The notes: generated by a model not told the origin, from the letters alone. DNA of 64,000 nt from RGIG9608 sp045612365 (GCA_045612365.1 JAZKYY010000004.1:62001-126000); one strand, 5' to 3'. Positions 36,251 through 46,550 are shown, numbered from the stretch's first letter. Numbers and translations are program-made.

Positions 36251-37243
36251 ATGCCATATTTTTCTATAATAATTCCGGTTTATAACCGTCCAAACGAAGT
36301 TGACGAGCTTTTGTTTAGTTTGACCAAGCAAACGTATACAGACTTTGAGGTAGTTGTTGTTGATGATGGGTCGGAAATTGCATGTAAATCGGTTGTAGAA
36401 AAATATGAAAAAAGTTTTTCGGTTCAATATTTCTATAAAGAAAACTCTGGTCCTGGACAATCTCGTAATTTCGGAGCTGCAAATGCAAATGGTATTTATC
36501 TTTTGATATTGGATTCGGATTGTATTCTTCCAGAGCAATATCTTTCTACTGTTTTTGAGGAACTTTCTCAAAATCCTTGTGATGCTTTTGGGGGACCTGA
36601 TAGGGCGCATTCGTCATTTTCTGCAATTCAGAAAGCAATTAATTACTCAATGACTTCTTTTTTTACCACCGGAGGAATTCGTGGTGGTAAGCGAAAAATG
36701 GATAAATTCTATCCGCGTAGTTTTAATTTGGGTGTCAAAAAAACTGTATTTGAGGAGTTAGGTGGTTTTTCTTCGATGCGTTTTGGTGAAGATATTGATT
36801 TTAGTGTCCGTATTTTCAAAAATAATTACAGTTGTAGACTTTTTCCTAAATCTTGGGTCTATCATAAACGTAGAACGGATTTTTCTAAATTCTTTAAACA
36901 GGTTCATAACTCGGGTATTGCTCGCATTAATCTTTATAAACGTTATCCAGAATCTTTGAAGTTGGTGCATTTCTTGCCAACGATTTTTACGCTTGGAATT
37001 TTCTTCCTATTTATTATTCCTTGCTTTTATCCAGTATCTTTTTTGCTGGTTATTATTTACGGAGTTCTTATCTTTTTTGATGCTTTAGTCAAAGAGAGAA
37101 GTGTAAAAATAGGTCTTTTGTCTGTTGTGGCTTCTTTTGTGCAACTTGTTGGTTATGGTACTGGATTTTTGCGTGGTGTTTGGCGACGTTTAGTATTAAA
37201 GCAAGATGAATTTAATGCTTTTGAGCATAATTTTTACAAATAA
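36251..37243 (+). CDS. Family 2 glycosyltransferase with C-terminal membrane anchor
   Basis: A 330-residue GT-A fold transferase: FSIIIPVYNRPNEVDELL, VVVDDGS, the NSGPGQSRNFGA segment, the metal-binding LDSDC motif and GEDIDFSVRIF followed by KSWVYHKRRT. Two hydrophobic helices after residue 245 suggest it sits at the cytoplasmic membrane and transfers a sugar to a lipid carrier or envelope polymer; donor and acceptor are unknown. The ATG at 36251 gives the family start; a TTG 27 bases upstream does not. Confidence 0.9.
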   Translation: MPYFSIIIPVYNRPNEVDELLFSLTKQTYTDFEVVVVDDGSEIACKSVVEKYEKSFSVQYFYKENSGPGQSRNFGAANANGIYLLILDSDCILPEQYLSTVFEELSQNPCDAFGGPDRAHSSFSAIQKAINYSMTSFFTTGGIRGGKRKMDKFYPRSFNLGVKKTVFEELGGFSSMRFGEDIDFSVRIFKNNYSCRLFPKSWVYHKRRTDFSKFFKQVHNSGIARINLYKRYPESLKLVHFLPTIFTLGIFFLFIIPCFYPVSFLLVIIYGVLIFFDALVKERSVKIGLLSVVASFVQLVGYGTGFLRGVWRRLVLKQDEFNAFEHNFYK

Positions 37244-37256
37244 AAATCACAAATAC

Positions 37257-37289
37257 TTGTCCTTTTTCTGTTAAAAATTTGTAACTTTA
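37257..37289 (+). promoter_or_regulatory. Possible promoter of recJ
   Basis: TTG (37257-37259), twenty-two bases, then TAACTTTA (37282-37289) is a one-mismatch match to the Bacteroidetes promoter, about 90 bases before recJ. Confidence 0.35.
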
Positions 37290-37379
37290 CAACCCTTTTG
37301 GAGATTTTGTAAATGCTTTTGTAGTAAGTGTTTAAGTTTCTGATAGGTTGCTCTTTTTTGAAGAAAAAAACATAATATA

Positions 37380-39107
37380 ATGACAAGTAAATGGATTTTT
37401 ACCAACTTAACCGATGAACAACAACAATGTCAAGAAAACTTAGCACAAAAACTTTCTGTTGATCCAATTTTAGCTAAATTATTGGTTCAACGTGGCATTA
37501 CCTCTTTTGAGGAAGCAAGGTTGTTTTTTCGGCCGACACTGACTTCTTTGCACGATCCGTTTTTAATGGCAGATATGGAAAAGGCTGTTGATAGGCTTAA
37601 TCGTGCCATTGGACATAAGGAGAAGATTTTAGTTTACGGAGATTATGATGTAGATGGAACTACCGCAGTTGCTTTGGTTTACAAATTTCTGCAACGTTAT
37701 ACTTCCAATGTGGCTTACTATATTCCTGATCGTTATACCGAAGGTTATGGTATCTCGATGAAAGGAATAGATTATGCAGCTGAAAATGGTTATCAATTAG
37801 TTATTACATTGGATTGTGGAATAAAAGCAGTTGAAAAAGTAAATTATGCAAATAGTTTAGGTATTGATTTTATTATTTGCGATCATCATAACCCTGATGA
37901 AAAATTGCCAGATGCAGTCGCAGTTCTTGATTCAAAAAGATTAGATTGTAATTATCCTTACAAACATTTATCAGGATGCGGAGTTGGATTTAAACTTATT
38001 CAGGCATTTGCTATTAGTAATGACATTCCGTTCTCAGAGCTTATTCCTTTGCTTGATTTGGTAGCGGTAAGTATTGCTTCGGATATTGTGCCAATCACAG
38101 GCGAGAATCGAACATTGATGTATTTTGGATTAAAGCAACTCAATACTTCTCCAAGCATAGGACTTCAGAGCATCATTGAAGTGAGTGACCTGAAAGGAAA
38201 AGAAATTACGGTAAGCGACATTGTTTTCAAGCTCGGTCCTCGAATAAATGCTTCTGGGCGTTTGCGTACAGCAACGGAGGTTGTAGATCTTTTAGTTTCA
38301 AAAGATACAAGCTTTGCTCGGGAAAAGAGCGATTCTATCAATGAACTGAACAATGATAGAAAGGATTTGGATAAAAACATAACGGAAGAGGCTATTTCAT
38401 ATATCAAGAAAAATGTCGATTACGAAAGTCGAAAATCTATAGTTGTGTATAACACAGATTGGCATAAGGGAGTTGTTGGAATTGTGGCTTCACGTTTGTC
38501 GGAGGAGTATTACAAGCCAACTGTAGTTTTGACTTTGTCTAATGGTTTGGCAACCGGTTCTGCACGTTCAGTTCCTGGTTTTGACTTATATGCGGCTATT
38601 GATTCTTGTCGAGATTTGTTAGACAATTTTGGTGGACATCTTTATGCGGCTGGTTTATCAATGAAAGCCGAAAACGTAGAAGAATTTTCTAAACGTTTTG
38701 AGAAATATGTTGCAGAAAATATTCTTCCGGAGCAGCAAACTCCTCAAACCGACATCGATGCAATAATTGATTTTAGTAGTATTACGCCGAAGTTTATGCG
38801 AATATTGAAGCAATTTGCACCCTTCGGCCCGGGTAATATGAAACCAATTTTTGTAACCAAAAATACTATTGATTCAGGAAGTAGTCGTTTGGTAGGAAAG
38901 GAACAGGAACATTTGAAGTTGGATTTGAGAGATTGCTCTTGTTCTGCTGCAATGGGTGGAATTGCATTCAAAATGGGACAGTTTTTTGACACTATAAAAT
39001 CAAAAAATCCTATTGATGTTTGTTATACTTTGGAAGAGAACTTTTTTGCTGGAAATACAACAATCCAAATGATGGTTCGTGAAATTCAAAAGTCTGTAAA
39101 AGAATAG
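37380..39107 (+). CDS. recJ: Single-stranded-DNA-specific exonuclease RecJ
   Basis: RecJ degrades single-stranded DNA 5' to 3' in recombination and mismatch repair. The 575-residue protein has the DHH-family phosphoesterase motifs YGDYDVDGTTA (near 82), LDCGI and CDHHNPDE (near 163), the DHHA1 domain with SARSVPGFDLYAAI and FGGHLYAAGLSM, and a C-terminal OB fold. It starts a group with the CPBP protease, four bases downstream. Confidence 0.95.
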   Translation: MTSKWIFTNLTDEQQQCQENLAQKLSVDPILAKLLVQRGITSFEEARLFFRPTLTSLHDPFLMADMEKAVDRLNRAIGHKEKILVYGDYDVDGTTAVALVYKFLQRYTSNVAYYIPDRYTEGYGISMKGIDYAAENGYQLVITLDCGIKAVEKVNYANSLGIDFIICDHHNPDEKLPDAVAVLDSKRLDCNYPYKHLSGCGVGFKLIQAFAISNDIPFSELIPLLDLVAVSIASDIVPITGENRTLMYFGLKQLNTSPSIGLQSIIEVSDLKGKEITVSDIVFKLGPRINASGRLRTATEVVDLLVSKDTSFAREKSDSINELNNDRKDLDKNITEEAISYIKKNVDYESRKSIVVYNTDWHKGVVGIVASRLSEEYYKPTVVLTLSNGLATGSARSVPGFDLYAAIDSCRDLLDNFGGHLYAAGLSMKAENVEEFSKRFEKYVAENILPEQQTPQTDIDAIIDFSSITPKFMRILKQFAPFGPGNMKPIFVTKNTIDSGSSRLVGKEQEHLKLDLRDCSCSAAMGGIAFKMGQFFDTIKSKNPIDVCYTLEENFFAGNTTIQMMVREIQKSVKE

Positions 39108-39111
39108 AAAG

Positions 39112-39984
39112 ATGAGCTTTTTGAAAGGTTTATTGGCTGAAAAATCGTTGCTTTCAAAAGTGTTTTTTTTACTTTCGATGGTGATTGTAGGTTTGGCAAT
39201 GGCTGTTGCTTTAAGTTTGCTTTTGTCTCCTTCAGTGGATAATTTGAATTCTCTGAAACTAACTCAAGTCATACAAACGATCTTTGTTTTTTTATTGCCT
39301 TCTTTTGTTTGTGCATATTTCTTCTCAAAAAATATAAAATCGTTTTTGAAGGTAAATCAATCAGAAACAACTCACTATTTGTTATCAGTTTTACTTGTTG
39401 TTTGCTTACTTCCAACTGTTGGAGTTTTAGCAGAATTGAATGAAAAATTAGTATTGCCTGATTTTTTGAGCAGTTTAGAGCAATGGATGAAGCAAACAGA
39501 GGCTAAGGCAATGATGCTTACGCAGCAATTTTTGAGCGACACTTCAATTGTTGGTCTTTGTATTAATATTTTTGTTATAGCTTTGATTCCTGCTATTGCT
39601 GAGGAAATTCTGTTTAGAGGAGTATTGCAACGAATTTTTTCGGATAAATACGGTGTTCACTGGGGAATATGGATATCTGCTATTATTTTTAGTGCTGTTC
39701 ATTTTCAGTTTTATGGATTTATTCCACGTATGTTTCTCGGTGCAGTTTTGGGTTACATCGTGCATTATTCATCTTCTATTTTTCCTGCTATTTTAGCACA
39801 TTTTACCAATAATTTAATTTCGGTATTGGTCGCTTACTTCATGGGAGTGGAGATGTTAGCAAACTCCGGTTATCTAGATAGTCAGATGCTTTGGGTTATA
39901 TTAGCAAGTATAATAACTTCGGGTGTGATTCTTTTCTTAATGCATTGGATATCAAAAAACGAGGATTATAAAATAATTCGGTGA
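39112..39984 (+). CDS. CPBP family intramembrane metalloprotease
   Basis: A 290-residue membrane protein with about eight hydrophobic segments. The catalytic motifs of the CPBP/Abi family are visible: PAIAEEILFRGVLQRIF (EExxxR), a histidine-containing FSAVHFQFYGFIPRMF, and HFTNNLISV. Relatives process prenylated proteins in eukaryotes; bacterial members are linked to bacteriocin immunity or unknown tasks. It lies directly after recJ, probably in the same operon. Confidence 0.9.
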   Translation: MSFLKGLLAEKSLLSKVFFLLSMVIVGLAMAVALSLLLSPSVDNLNSLKLTQVIQTIFVFLLPSFVCAYFFSKNIKSFLKVNQSETTHYLLSVLLVVCLLPTVGVLAELNEKLVLPDFLSSLEQWMKQTEAKAMMLTQQFLSDTSIVGLCINIFVIALIPAIAEEILFRGVLQRIFSDKYGVHWGIWISAIIFSAVHFQFYGFIPRMFLGAVLGYIVHYSSSIFPAILAHFTNNLISVLVAYFMGVEMLANSGYLDSQMLWVILASIITSGVILFLMHWISKNEDYKIIR

Positions 39985-40010
39985 TAGAAAAAAAATATAA
40001 TGCTAATCAT

Positions 40011-40018
40011 TATCTTTG
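40011..40018 (+). promoter_or_regulatory. -7 box TATCTTTG of trpS
   Basis: TATCTTTG lies 28 bases before the trpS start. No TTG at the expected distance. Confidence 0.45.
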
Positions 40019-40046
40019 CACTTTTGGTATTGAAAAATAAAAATAT

Positions 40047-41030
40047 ATGGAAATAGTTGTTAGTGGAATCCGTCCAACGGGAAATCTTCATTTAGGAAAT
40101 TATTTTGGAGCTGTTCGTAGTTTCTTGCAGATGCAAAGTGAATACAATTGTTATTTTTTTATAGCAGACTGGCATTCTCTTACTACGAGACCAAAACCAG
40201 AAGATATAATTAGTAGTGCAAATACAATTTTAGCAGAATATTTGGCTTGTGGAATTGATCCAGAAAAGGCAACTATCTATGTTCAGAGCGATGTAAAGGA
40301 AGTTCTTGAATTGTATCTTTTTCTCAATATGAATGCTTATTTGGGAGAAATGGAGCGTTGTACAACCTTTAAAGAAAAAGCTCGAAAACAACCTGAAAAT
40401 GTTAATGCAGGCTTATTAACATATCCAACACTTATGGCAGCCGACATATTACAACATCGAGCTGTAAAAGTTCCAGTTGGGAAAGATCAGGAGCAAAATA
40501 TGGAAATGGCTCGTAAGTTTGCTCGACGCTTTAATACAATGTATGGAGTTGATTTCTTCCCCGAACCGCAAAATTTTTCATTGTCGGCAAAAGCAGTTAA
40601 AATTCCTGGACTCGACGGTTCTGGAAAAATGGGAAAAAGTGAAGGTAATTGTATTTATCTTAAAGATGATGCTGAAACTATTCGTAAAAAGGTAATGAAA
40701 GCTGTTACTGATTCTGGTCCAACTGTTCCTAACAGTGAAAAACCAGAAGTAATTCAAAATCTATTTACTTTTTTAGAAATTGTATCGACGAAAGATACTT
40801 ACGACTTTTTTAACGAAAAATGGAATGATTGCTCTATTCGTTATGGGGATTTGAAAAAACAACTTGCAGCTGATATCGCGGCTTTCAATGAACCAATTCG
40901 TGAGAAAATTGAATACTATTCTAATAATAAAGTTCTGCTAGAAAAGATTGCGCGAGAGGGAGCTGAAAGAGCTCGAGAGAATGCTTCGAAAACACTTGCA
41001 GAAGTAAGAAAAATAATAGGTTTTCGTTAA
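40047..41030 (+). CDS. trpS: Tryptophanyl-tRNA synthetase
   Basis: TrpS charges tRNA-Trp with tryptophan. The 327-residue class I synthetase has the HIGH-type motif TGNLHLGNYFGA (residues 11-22), the tryptophan-pocket region and the KMSKS-type loop GKMGKSEGNCIYL near residue 195. The stop codon is inside a perfect hairpin that serves as the terminator. It stands alone with its own -7 box. Confidence 0.97.
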   Translation: MEIVVSGIRPTGNLHLGNYFGAVRSFLQMQSEYNCYFFIADWHSLTTRPKPEDIISSANTILAEYLACGIDPEKATIYVQSDVKEVLELYLFLNMNAYLGEMERCTTFKEKARKQPENVNAGLLTYPTLMAADILQHRAVKVPVGKDQEQNMEMARKFARRFNTMYGVDFFPEPQNFSLSAKAVKIPGLDGSGKMGKSEGNCIYLKDDAETIRKKVMKAVTDSGPTVPNSEKPEVIQNLFTFLEIVSTKDTYDFFNEKWNDCSIRYGDLKKQLAADIAAFNEPIREKIEYYSNNKVLLEKIAREGAERARENASKTLAEVRKIIGFR

Positions 41031-41053
41031 TCGAAAACCTATTATTTTTTTAT
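41010..41053. terminator. Bidirectional terminator between trpS and the convergent dehydrogenase
   Basis: AATAATAGGTTTTCG pairs with CGAAAACCTATTATT around a loop holding the trpS stop codon, followed by a T run; the opposite strand has a shorter T-rich end. Confidence 0.8.
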
Positions 41054-42255
41054 TAAAATTCTAAATCGCCATTGATTTCTTCTTGCCAAGGTAGCCCGCT
41101 TTCTGCTACTTTTTTCAAGAATGGATCTGGATCAAATTCTTCAACGTTGAAAACACCTGGTTTTTTCCATTTTCCAATCATAAACAGATATGCACCTGTC
41201 ATAGCAGGAACACCTGTGGTGTAACTCACACCTTGTGTACCTGTTTCTTTGTAAGCTTCTTCGTGGCTACAATTGTTGTAGATGTAGTATGTTTTTTGTT
41301 TACCATCTTTTATCCCGCTTATGCGGCAACCAATTGATGTCCATCCTTTGTAGTTTTCTCCTAAATCTTGAGGATTAGGCAATACTGCCTTTAGGAACTG
41401 AATAGGAACTATTTTTTGTCCGTTGTAATCAATTTCATCAATTCGAGCCATTCCTATGTTTTGGATTACTCGCAAATGAGTTAAATACTCTTGGCCAAAT
41501 GTCATCCAAAAGCGTGCACGTTTGATAGTTGGGAAATTTTTTACCAAACTTTCCAATTCTTCGTGATAAAGAAGGTAAGATTCTTTTGGACCGATTTCTG
41601 GGTAGTTAAGAGGTTTATGAATGCTTAGTGGATCAATTTCAACCCATTCTCCATTTTCCCAAAATTTACCTCTCTGAGTAATTTCGCGGATATTTATTTC
41701 TGGATTGAAGTTTGTAGCAAAAGCTTTTCCATGATCTCCCGCATTGCAATCAACAATGTCAAGATAATGAATTTCATCAAAATGATGCTTTGCTGCATAA
41801 GCAGTATAAACGCTTGTAACCCCTGGGTCAAAACCACATCCAAGAATTGCAGTTAAACCTGCTTTTTCAAATCTTTCTTTATATGCCCATTGCCATGAGT
41901 ACTCAAAGTGGGCTTCGTCTTTTGGCTCGTAATTGGCAGTGTCTAGATAGTTACATCCTGCTTCCAAACAAGCATCCATAATGGTAAGATCTTGATAAGG
42001 AAGAGCAACATTTATTACCAATTCAGGTTTGAAATCGTTAAACAATGCTACCAATTCGTCTACATTGTCGGCATCAACTTGTGCAGTTTGTGCTTCTACG
42101 CCGTAGCGTTCCAACAAATCCTTGGCAATAGCATCACATTTACTTTTTGTTCTGCTTGCCAACATTATCTCTGTAAAAACATCGTTGTTTTGTGCTACTT
42201 TGTGCGCTACAACTGTACCTACACCACCAGCACCGATAATTAAAACTTTTCCCAT
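41053..42255 (-). CDS. Carboxynorspermidine/carboxyspermidine dehydrogenase
   Basis: A 400-residue saccharopine-dehydrogenase-like protein. The N-terminal Rossmann motif LIIGAGGVGTVVAHKVA binds NADPH, and the middle has INVALPYQDLTIMDACLEAG, CNYLDTANYEP and LGCGFDPGVTSVYTAYA, the pattern of Bacteroides carboxyspermidine dehydrogenase, which condenses aspartate semialdehyde with a diamine on the way to spermidine. The partner decarboxylase (nspC) is not in the window. Lysine-pathway saccharopine dehydrogenase is less likely given these motifs. Confidence 0.85.
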   Translation of the reverse strand: MGKVLIIGAGGVGTVVAHKVAQNNDVFTEIMLASRTKSKCDAIAKDLLERYGVEAQTAQVDADNVDELVALFNDFKPELVINVALPYQDLTIMDACLEAGCNYLDTANYEPKDEAHFEYSWQWAYKERFEKAGLTAILGCGFDPGVTSVYTAYAAKHHFDEIHYLDIVDCNAGDHGKAFATNFNPEINIREITQRGKFWENGEWVEIDPLSIHKPLNYPEIGPKESYLLYHEELESLVKNFPTIKRARFWMTFGQEYLTHLRVIQNIGMARIDEIDYNGQKIVPIQFLKAVLPNPQDLGENYKGWTSIGCRISGIKDGKQKTYYIYNNCSHEEAYKETGTQGVSYTTGVPAMTGAYLFMIGKWKKPGVFNVEEFDPDPFLKKVAESGLPWQEEINGDLEF

Positions 42256-42436
42256 TATTTTTTTTGTTTTTTATAGTTGTGCAAAGATAAGAAAAAATTA
42301 TTTGTACTTTTGTTTGGTGTTTTGTTGCTAATCTAATAGTATGAAATTTTTTATACTAAAAAAGAAAAGAATAGAAAAAATTACTATATCTGGGGCGTTA
42401 ATAAAATCAGTACAAATCCTAATTAAATCTAAAGAT

Positions 42437-42940
42437 ATGAAAGCAAAATCTTTTTTCTCACTTATATTTTGTTTGTTGCTTGTTTCTTGTAATAAGAATG
42501 AAATGTTAGAAAATGAACTTGATACATTATCTTATTTAAAGGGGGTTTGGGAAGTTGATAAAGTATCAAGGGTTGAGTTGAATGCGAATGGTAAAGAAGA
42601 AATTGACAACTCAACTTTGTATGGTGGTGGTGTTGATTGTTTTGTTTTTGATGAGAATTTAACTTGTTATATTTGTAATCCTGCTATTAATCCTGAAGCC
42701 CCCTTTTTTCTTGTAAAGTATTCTTATAGTTACGATTCAGAATCACAAACAATAGCATCGGAAAATGGTGAAGAAAAAATTGTCTATACCATTAAAAACG
42801 TTACAAGAAAATATTTGGTATTGGACAAAGATGTTACAAAGGAAGTAGGTAAACGTTGGCTACGCTATCGACTGAAAAAAATCACATGGGAAGAGTTTGA
42901 ACAAACGGAGTATTACAAGAAAGCTCACGCAGAAGATTGA
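42437..42940 (+). CDS. Lipocalin-like lipoprotein
   Basis: A 167-residue lipoprotein (signal ending LVSC). The mature part begins YLKGVWEVDKVSRVELN, has strand-rich segments with FDENLTCYICN, YSYSYDSESQTIAS and YTIKNVTRKYLVLDKD, and ends in a charged helix. The GxWxv start followed by alternating strands resembles lipocalin-like domains of Bacteroidetes lipoproteins (LKGTW motif). The ligand is unknown. The ATG at 42437 fits the signal; an earlier ATG at 42341 would add 32 residues that destroy it. Confidence 0.75.
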   Translation: MKAKSFFSLIFCLLLVSCNKNEMLENELDTLSYLKGVWEVDKVSRVELNANGKEEIDNSTLYGGGVDCFVFDENLTCYICNPAINPEAPFFLVKYSYSYDSESQTIASENGEEKIVYTIKNVTRKYLVLDKDVTKEVGKRWLRYRLKKITWEEFEQTEYYKKAHAED

Positions 42941-42956
42941 AAGCGTGCGTTAAGTA

Positions 42957-42988
42957 AAGAAGAACTTGCGAGTTCTTCTTTTTTTGTG
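42957..42988 (+). terminator. Terminator of the lipocalin-like gene
   Basis: GAAGAACT (42959-42966) pairs with AGTTCTTC (42971-42978) around a TGCG loop, followed by a T run. Confidence 0.85.
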
Positions 42989-43002
42989 TCGCCGAAAAAC
43001 AT

Positions 43003-43010
43003 TAAATTTG
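43003..43010 (+). promoter_or_regulatory. -7 box TAAATTTG of ilvD
   Basis: TAAATTTG lies 25 bases before the ilvD start. A TTTG (43-base region of the terminator T run) is 16 bases upstream, a little close. Confidence 0.4.
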
Positions 43011-43035
43011 CATCTTATTTAAAGTTTAGAAGAAA

Positions 43036-44835
43036 ATGAAAAATAAATTACGCAGTTCAGCTTGTACCGAAGGTCGTCGCATGGCAGGTGCTCGTGCGTT
43101 GTGGGTAGCCAATGGAATGAAACGCGAACAGTTCGGTAAACCGATTATCGCCATCGTCAATTCGTTTACGCAGTTTGTGCCTGGTCATACGCATTTGCAC
43201 GAAATAGGTCAGATAGTTAAAGCAGAAATCGAAAAACTTGGTTGCTATGCAGCTGAGTTTAATACTATAGCTATCGACGATGGTATTGCAATGGGACACG
43301 ACGGAATGCTATATTCCTTGCCAAGTAGAGATATTATAGCCGATTCTGTGGAATATATGGTAAATGCTCACAAGGCAGACGCAATGATTTGCATCTCAAA
43401 TTGCGACAAAATTACTCCAGGAATGCTTATGGCAAGTATGCGATTGAATATCCCGACGGTTTTTGTTTCGGGCGGACCAATGGAGTCTCATAAGATAAAT
43501 GGCGAAAATGCCGATTTGATTACTGCGATGGTAAAAGCAGCCGATACTTCGGTGAGCGATAAGCAAATGGAGAATATCGAGTCTTGTGCTTGTCCGGGTT
43601 GTGGAAGTTGTTCGGGAATGTTTACGGCGAATTCGATGAATAGTCTGACGGAGGCGATAGGTCTTTCGTTGCCGGGCAATGGAACGATTTTGGCAACGCA
43701 CGTCAATCGCATACAGCTTTTCAAAGATGCGGCTGCGTTGATTGTGAAAAATGCATTGAAATATTACGAAGAAGGCGATGAGAGCGTATTGCCAAAAAGC
43801 ATCGCAACGAGAAGTGCTTTCTTGAATGCGATGACTTTGGATATTGCTATGGGAGGTTCTTCAAATACGATTTTACACCTTTTAGCTGTTGCAAATGAGG
43901 CAGAAGTCGATTTCAAAATGACGGACATCGATGCGTTGAGTCGCCGTGTACCTTGTTTGTGTAAATTGTCTCCAAACACACAAAAGTATTCGATGCAAGA
44001 ATGTAATCGTGCAGGTGGAATTTTGAATATTATGGCCGAATTGGCAAAAGCAGATTTGCTTGACCTATCGTGCAAACGTGTAAATGGTGCTACTTTGAAA
44101 GAAGATTTGGAGAAATATGACATTACTAATGATTTGACAGAAGAAGCAAAACGCATTTATTCGAGTGCTCCTGCAGGAGTGTTTAGCAATAAAATGGGAT
44201 CTCAAAACACAACTTATTCGTCGCTCGATGTAGATAGAGTGTCGGGTTGCATACGTAATGTGGAAAATGCTTATAGCAAAGATGGAGGTTTGGCAGTGCT
44301 ATTTGGAAACATTGCGCAAGATGGTTGCGTGGTGAAAACAGCTGGTGTTGATGAAAGCATTTGGCATTTTAAAGGTACTGCAAAGGTTTTCGATTCGCAA
44401 GAGTCGGCTTGTGAAGCTATTCTGGACGGAACGGTTCAGAGTGGTGATGTGGTAGTGATTACTCACGAAGGACCGAAAGGTGGTCCGGGCATGCAAGAAA
44501 TGCTTTATCCAACTTCGTATTTGAAAAGTCGTCATTTAGGTAAAGAGTGTGCTTTGATTACAGATGGACGTTTTTCGGGCGGAACTTCGGGATTGAGTAT
44601 CGGACACATTTCGCCAGAGGCTGCTGCGGGTGGAAATATTGGAAAAATCGTTGATGGCGATGTTATAGAAATCGACATTCCAAATCGTAGCATTAACGTG
44701 TTGCTTTCAGATGAAGAACTGGCTGTACGTCCTTATCGTCCTGTGATGCGTAAGCGTGAGGTTTCAAAGGCTTTGCGTGCATATGCTTCTATGGTGAGTT
44801 CGGCAGACAAAGGTGGTGTGCGTATAGTTGAATAA
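43036..44835 (+). CDS. ilvD: Dihydroxy-acid dehydratase
   Basis: IlvD dehydrates dihydroxy acids to the 2-oxo acids that become valine, isoleucine and leucine. The 599-residue protein shows the iron-sulfur cysteines in [11 protein letters not shown] and [13 protein letters not shown], the [12 protein letters not shown] substrate loop, [13 protein letters not shown] and [22 protein letters not shown]. No other ilv gene is present nearby. Its slightly higher GC than surrounding genes is noticeable but mild. The next gene starts one base after its stop. Confidence 0.97.
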   Translation: MKNKLRSSACTEGRRMAGARALWVANGMKREQFGKPIIAIVNSFTQFVPGHTHLHEIGQIVKAEIEKLGCYAAEFNTIAIDDGIAMGHDGMLYSLPSRDIIADSVEYMVNAHKADAMICISNCDKITPGMLMASMRLNIPTVFVSGGPMESHKINGENADLITAMVKAADTSVSDKQMENIESCACPGCGSCSGMFTANSMNSLTEAIGLSLPGNGTILATHVNRIQLFKDAAALIVKNALKYYEEGDESVLPKSIATRSAFLNAMTLDIAMGGSSNTILHLLAVANEAEVDFKMTDIDALSRRVPCLCKLSPNTQKYSMQECNRAGGILNIMAELAKADLLDLSCKRVNGATLKEDLEKYDITNDLTEEAKRIYSSAPAGVFSNKMGSQNTTYSSLDVDRVSGCIRNVENAYSKDGGLAVLFGNIAQDGCVVKTAGVDESIWHFKGTAKVFDSQESACEAILDGTVQSGDVVVITHEGPKGGPGMQEMLYPTSYLKSRHLGKECALITDGRFSGGTSGLSIGHISPEAAAGGNIGKIVDGDVIEIDIPNRSINVLLSDEELAVRPYRPVMRKREVSKALRAYASMVSSADKGGVRIVE

Positions 44836-44836
44836 A

Positions 44837-46531
44837 ATGTTGAAAAATATTGATTTAAATAGAAATTTAATTATTCAAACGGCAATTTTGTTGTTGGGTG
44901 CAGTGTTGTTTTTGCCGGGGTTGGGTAGCGTTCATTTATTCGATTGGGACGAGATAAATTTTGCAGAATCGGCTCGCGAAATGATTGTTACTGGCGATTA
45001 TTTGACCGTTCAAATTAATTTTGAGCCATTTTGGGAGAAACCTCCACTTTTTATTTGGATGCAGGTGCTTTCGATGAAAATTTTTGGCATTAACGAGTTC
45101 GCAGCACGTTTCCCTAATGCGATTTGCGGTATAGTAACGATGTTGGTGTTGTTCAACATTGGAAAGCGACTCAGAAATGAACGTTTTGGTTTGCTTTGGG
45201 TGTTTGTGTATGTGGCTTCGCTTACGCCGTTTTTCTATTTCAAGTCGGGAATTATCGACCCTTGGTTCAACTTGTTTATTTTTCTTGGAACGTACTATTT
45301 TGTTTGTTTTACTGCTCCTAACGAAGAAAGAAATAAGTATTTGTTGGTTGCCTTGTCGGCTTTCTTTTTAGGTTTGGCAGTGTTGACCAAAGGACCAGTC
45401 GGATTTTTGATTTTTCTGTTGACGTTTGCGGTTTATTTGTTGGTGAAACGTTTTAAAATCAGTTTTACTTGGATTCAAGTTTTGCTCTTTTTTGCAGTCT
45501 TTGGTTTTGTTGGTGGATTTTGGTTTTTACTGCAAATTGCTAATGGTAACTTTTCTGTTATACAAGATTTTATCATTTATCAAATTCGACTTTTTGAAAC
45601 CAAAGATGCTGGTCATGGTGGTTTTCTTCTATATCATTTTGTCGTGCTGTTGGTTGGAGTTTTTCCTGCTTCGGTGTTTGCTTTGTTTACGTTTAGAAAA
45701 AATATTTTGCAAAAAGAATCTGACGAAAAAGTGGCTCATTTTTTTCGCTGGATGATGATACTTTTCTGGGTCGTTTTGATTTTGTTTACCATTGTACGGA
45801 CAAAAATTATTCACTATTCGTCGATGTGTTATTTTCCGTTGACATTTTTGGCAGCATGGTATATTGAACGAATTATCGACAGAAAAGAGTCTATTCATTG
45901 GTCGGCAAAGGTGTTGATTGGATTTTTTGCTTTGATTTTTTCGCTAGCAATAATGATTGTTTCATTTATTGATAGTTTGAAACATTTGATTTTTCCCGTT
46001 GTAGATGACTTTACAAGGGGAAATTTACAAGCAACGTCGCAATGGTATGGTTTTGAGTGGGTTGTGGGAGTAATTTTGCTGCTAGGAACGATTTATTTCA
46101 TTGTGTATGCCAGCAACAAAACTAAAAAATCAATTTTTGTTTTGTTTGCATCTTCGCTTGTTTTTATTTTTTCTACAATGCTGTTAGTTGTGCCACAAGT
46201 GGAAAAATATACGCAAGGAGCAATAATCGAATTTTATGAAAGTAAGCGAGGAGAGGATTGCTATATGCTTTACGCAATGGATATTTATTTTTATAAAAAT
46301 AATGATAAAAGCAAGAGTTACGCTCCGTATTTTTATGCCGAGCGTAGAGCAGAAAATAATTGTTCGGATGAGGAGTTTTTGCGACAGGGAGAGATTGACA
46401 AACCTTGCTATTTTGTAATTAAGAATTTTCCAAAAACAATTGAGTTTTTTGAAAAAGGAACAAAAGATGTTCAGTTTTTGTATTCCAAAAATGGATTTTC
46501 TTTTTATGTGAGATATCCAGAAATGAAATAA
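44837..46531 (+). CDS. ArnT-like dolichyl-phosphate-mannose-type glycosyltransferase
   Basis: A 564-residue integral membrane protein with about eleven hydrophobic segments. The first periplasmic loop has the GT-C catalytic motif FDWDEINFAESAREM, followed by PFWEKPPLFIWMQ, as in ArnT/PMT-family enzymes that transfer a sugar from a polyprenyl phosphate to lipid A or proteins. The acceptor is unknown. The start at 44837 immediately follows ilvD; a TTG nine bases upstream overlaps it. A PAP2 phosphatase follows 19 bases after, so both may act on envelope lipids. Confidence 0.88.
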   Translation: MLKNIDLNRNLIIQTAILLLGAVLFLPGLGSVHLFDWDEINFAESAREMIVTGDYLTVQINFEPFWEKPPLFIWMQVLSMKIFGINEFAARFPNAICGIVTMLVLFNIGKRLRNERFGLLWVFVYVASLTPFFYFKSGIIDPWFNLFIFLGTYYFVCFTAPNEERNKYLLVALSAFFLGLAVLTKGPVGFLIFLLTFAVYLLVKRFKISFTWIQVLLFFAVFGFVGGFWFLLQIANGNFSVIQDFIIYQIRLFETKDAGHGGFLLYHFVVLLVGVFPASVFALFTFRKNILQKESDEKVAHFFRWMMILFWVVLILFTIVRTKIIHYSSMCYFPLTFLAAWYIERIIDRKESIHWSAKVLIGFFALIFSLAIMIVSFIDSLKHLIFPVVDDFTRGNLQATSQWYGFEWVVGVILLLGTIYFIVYASNKTKKSIFVLFASSLVFIFSTMLLVVPQVEKYTQGAIIEFYESKRGEDCYMLYAMDIYFYKNNDKSKSYAPYFYAERRAENNCSDEEFLRQGEIDKPCYFVIKNFPKTIEFFEKGTKDVQFLYSKNGFSFYVRYPEMK

Positions 46532-46550
46532 CTTTTAATTCAAGCAAGTG

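Noticed and set aside
43036..44835. ilvD as recently transferred because of slightly higher GC
   Set aside because: Codon use and context look ordinary and the difference is small; highly expressed biosynthetic genes often deviate this much.
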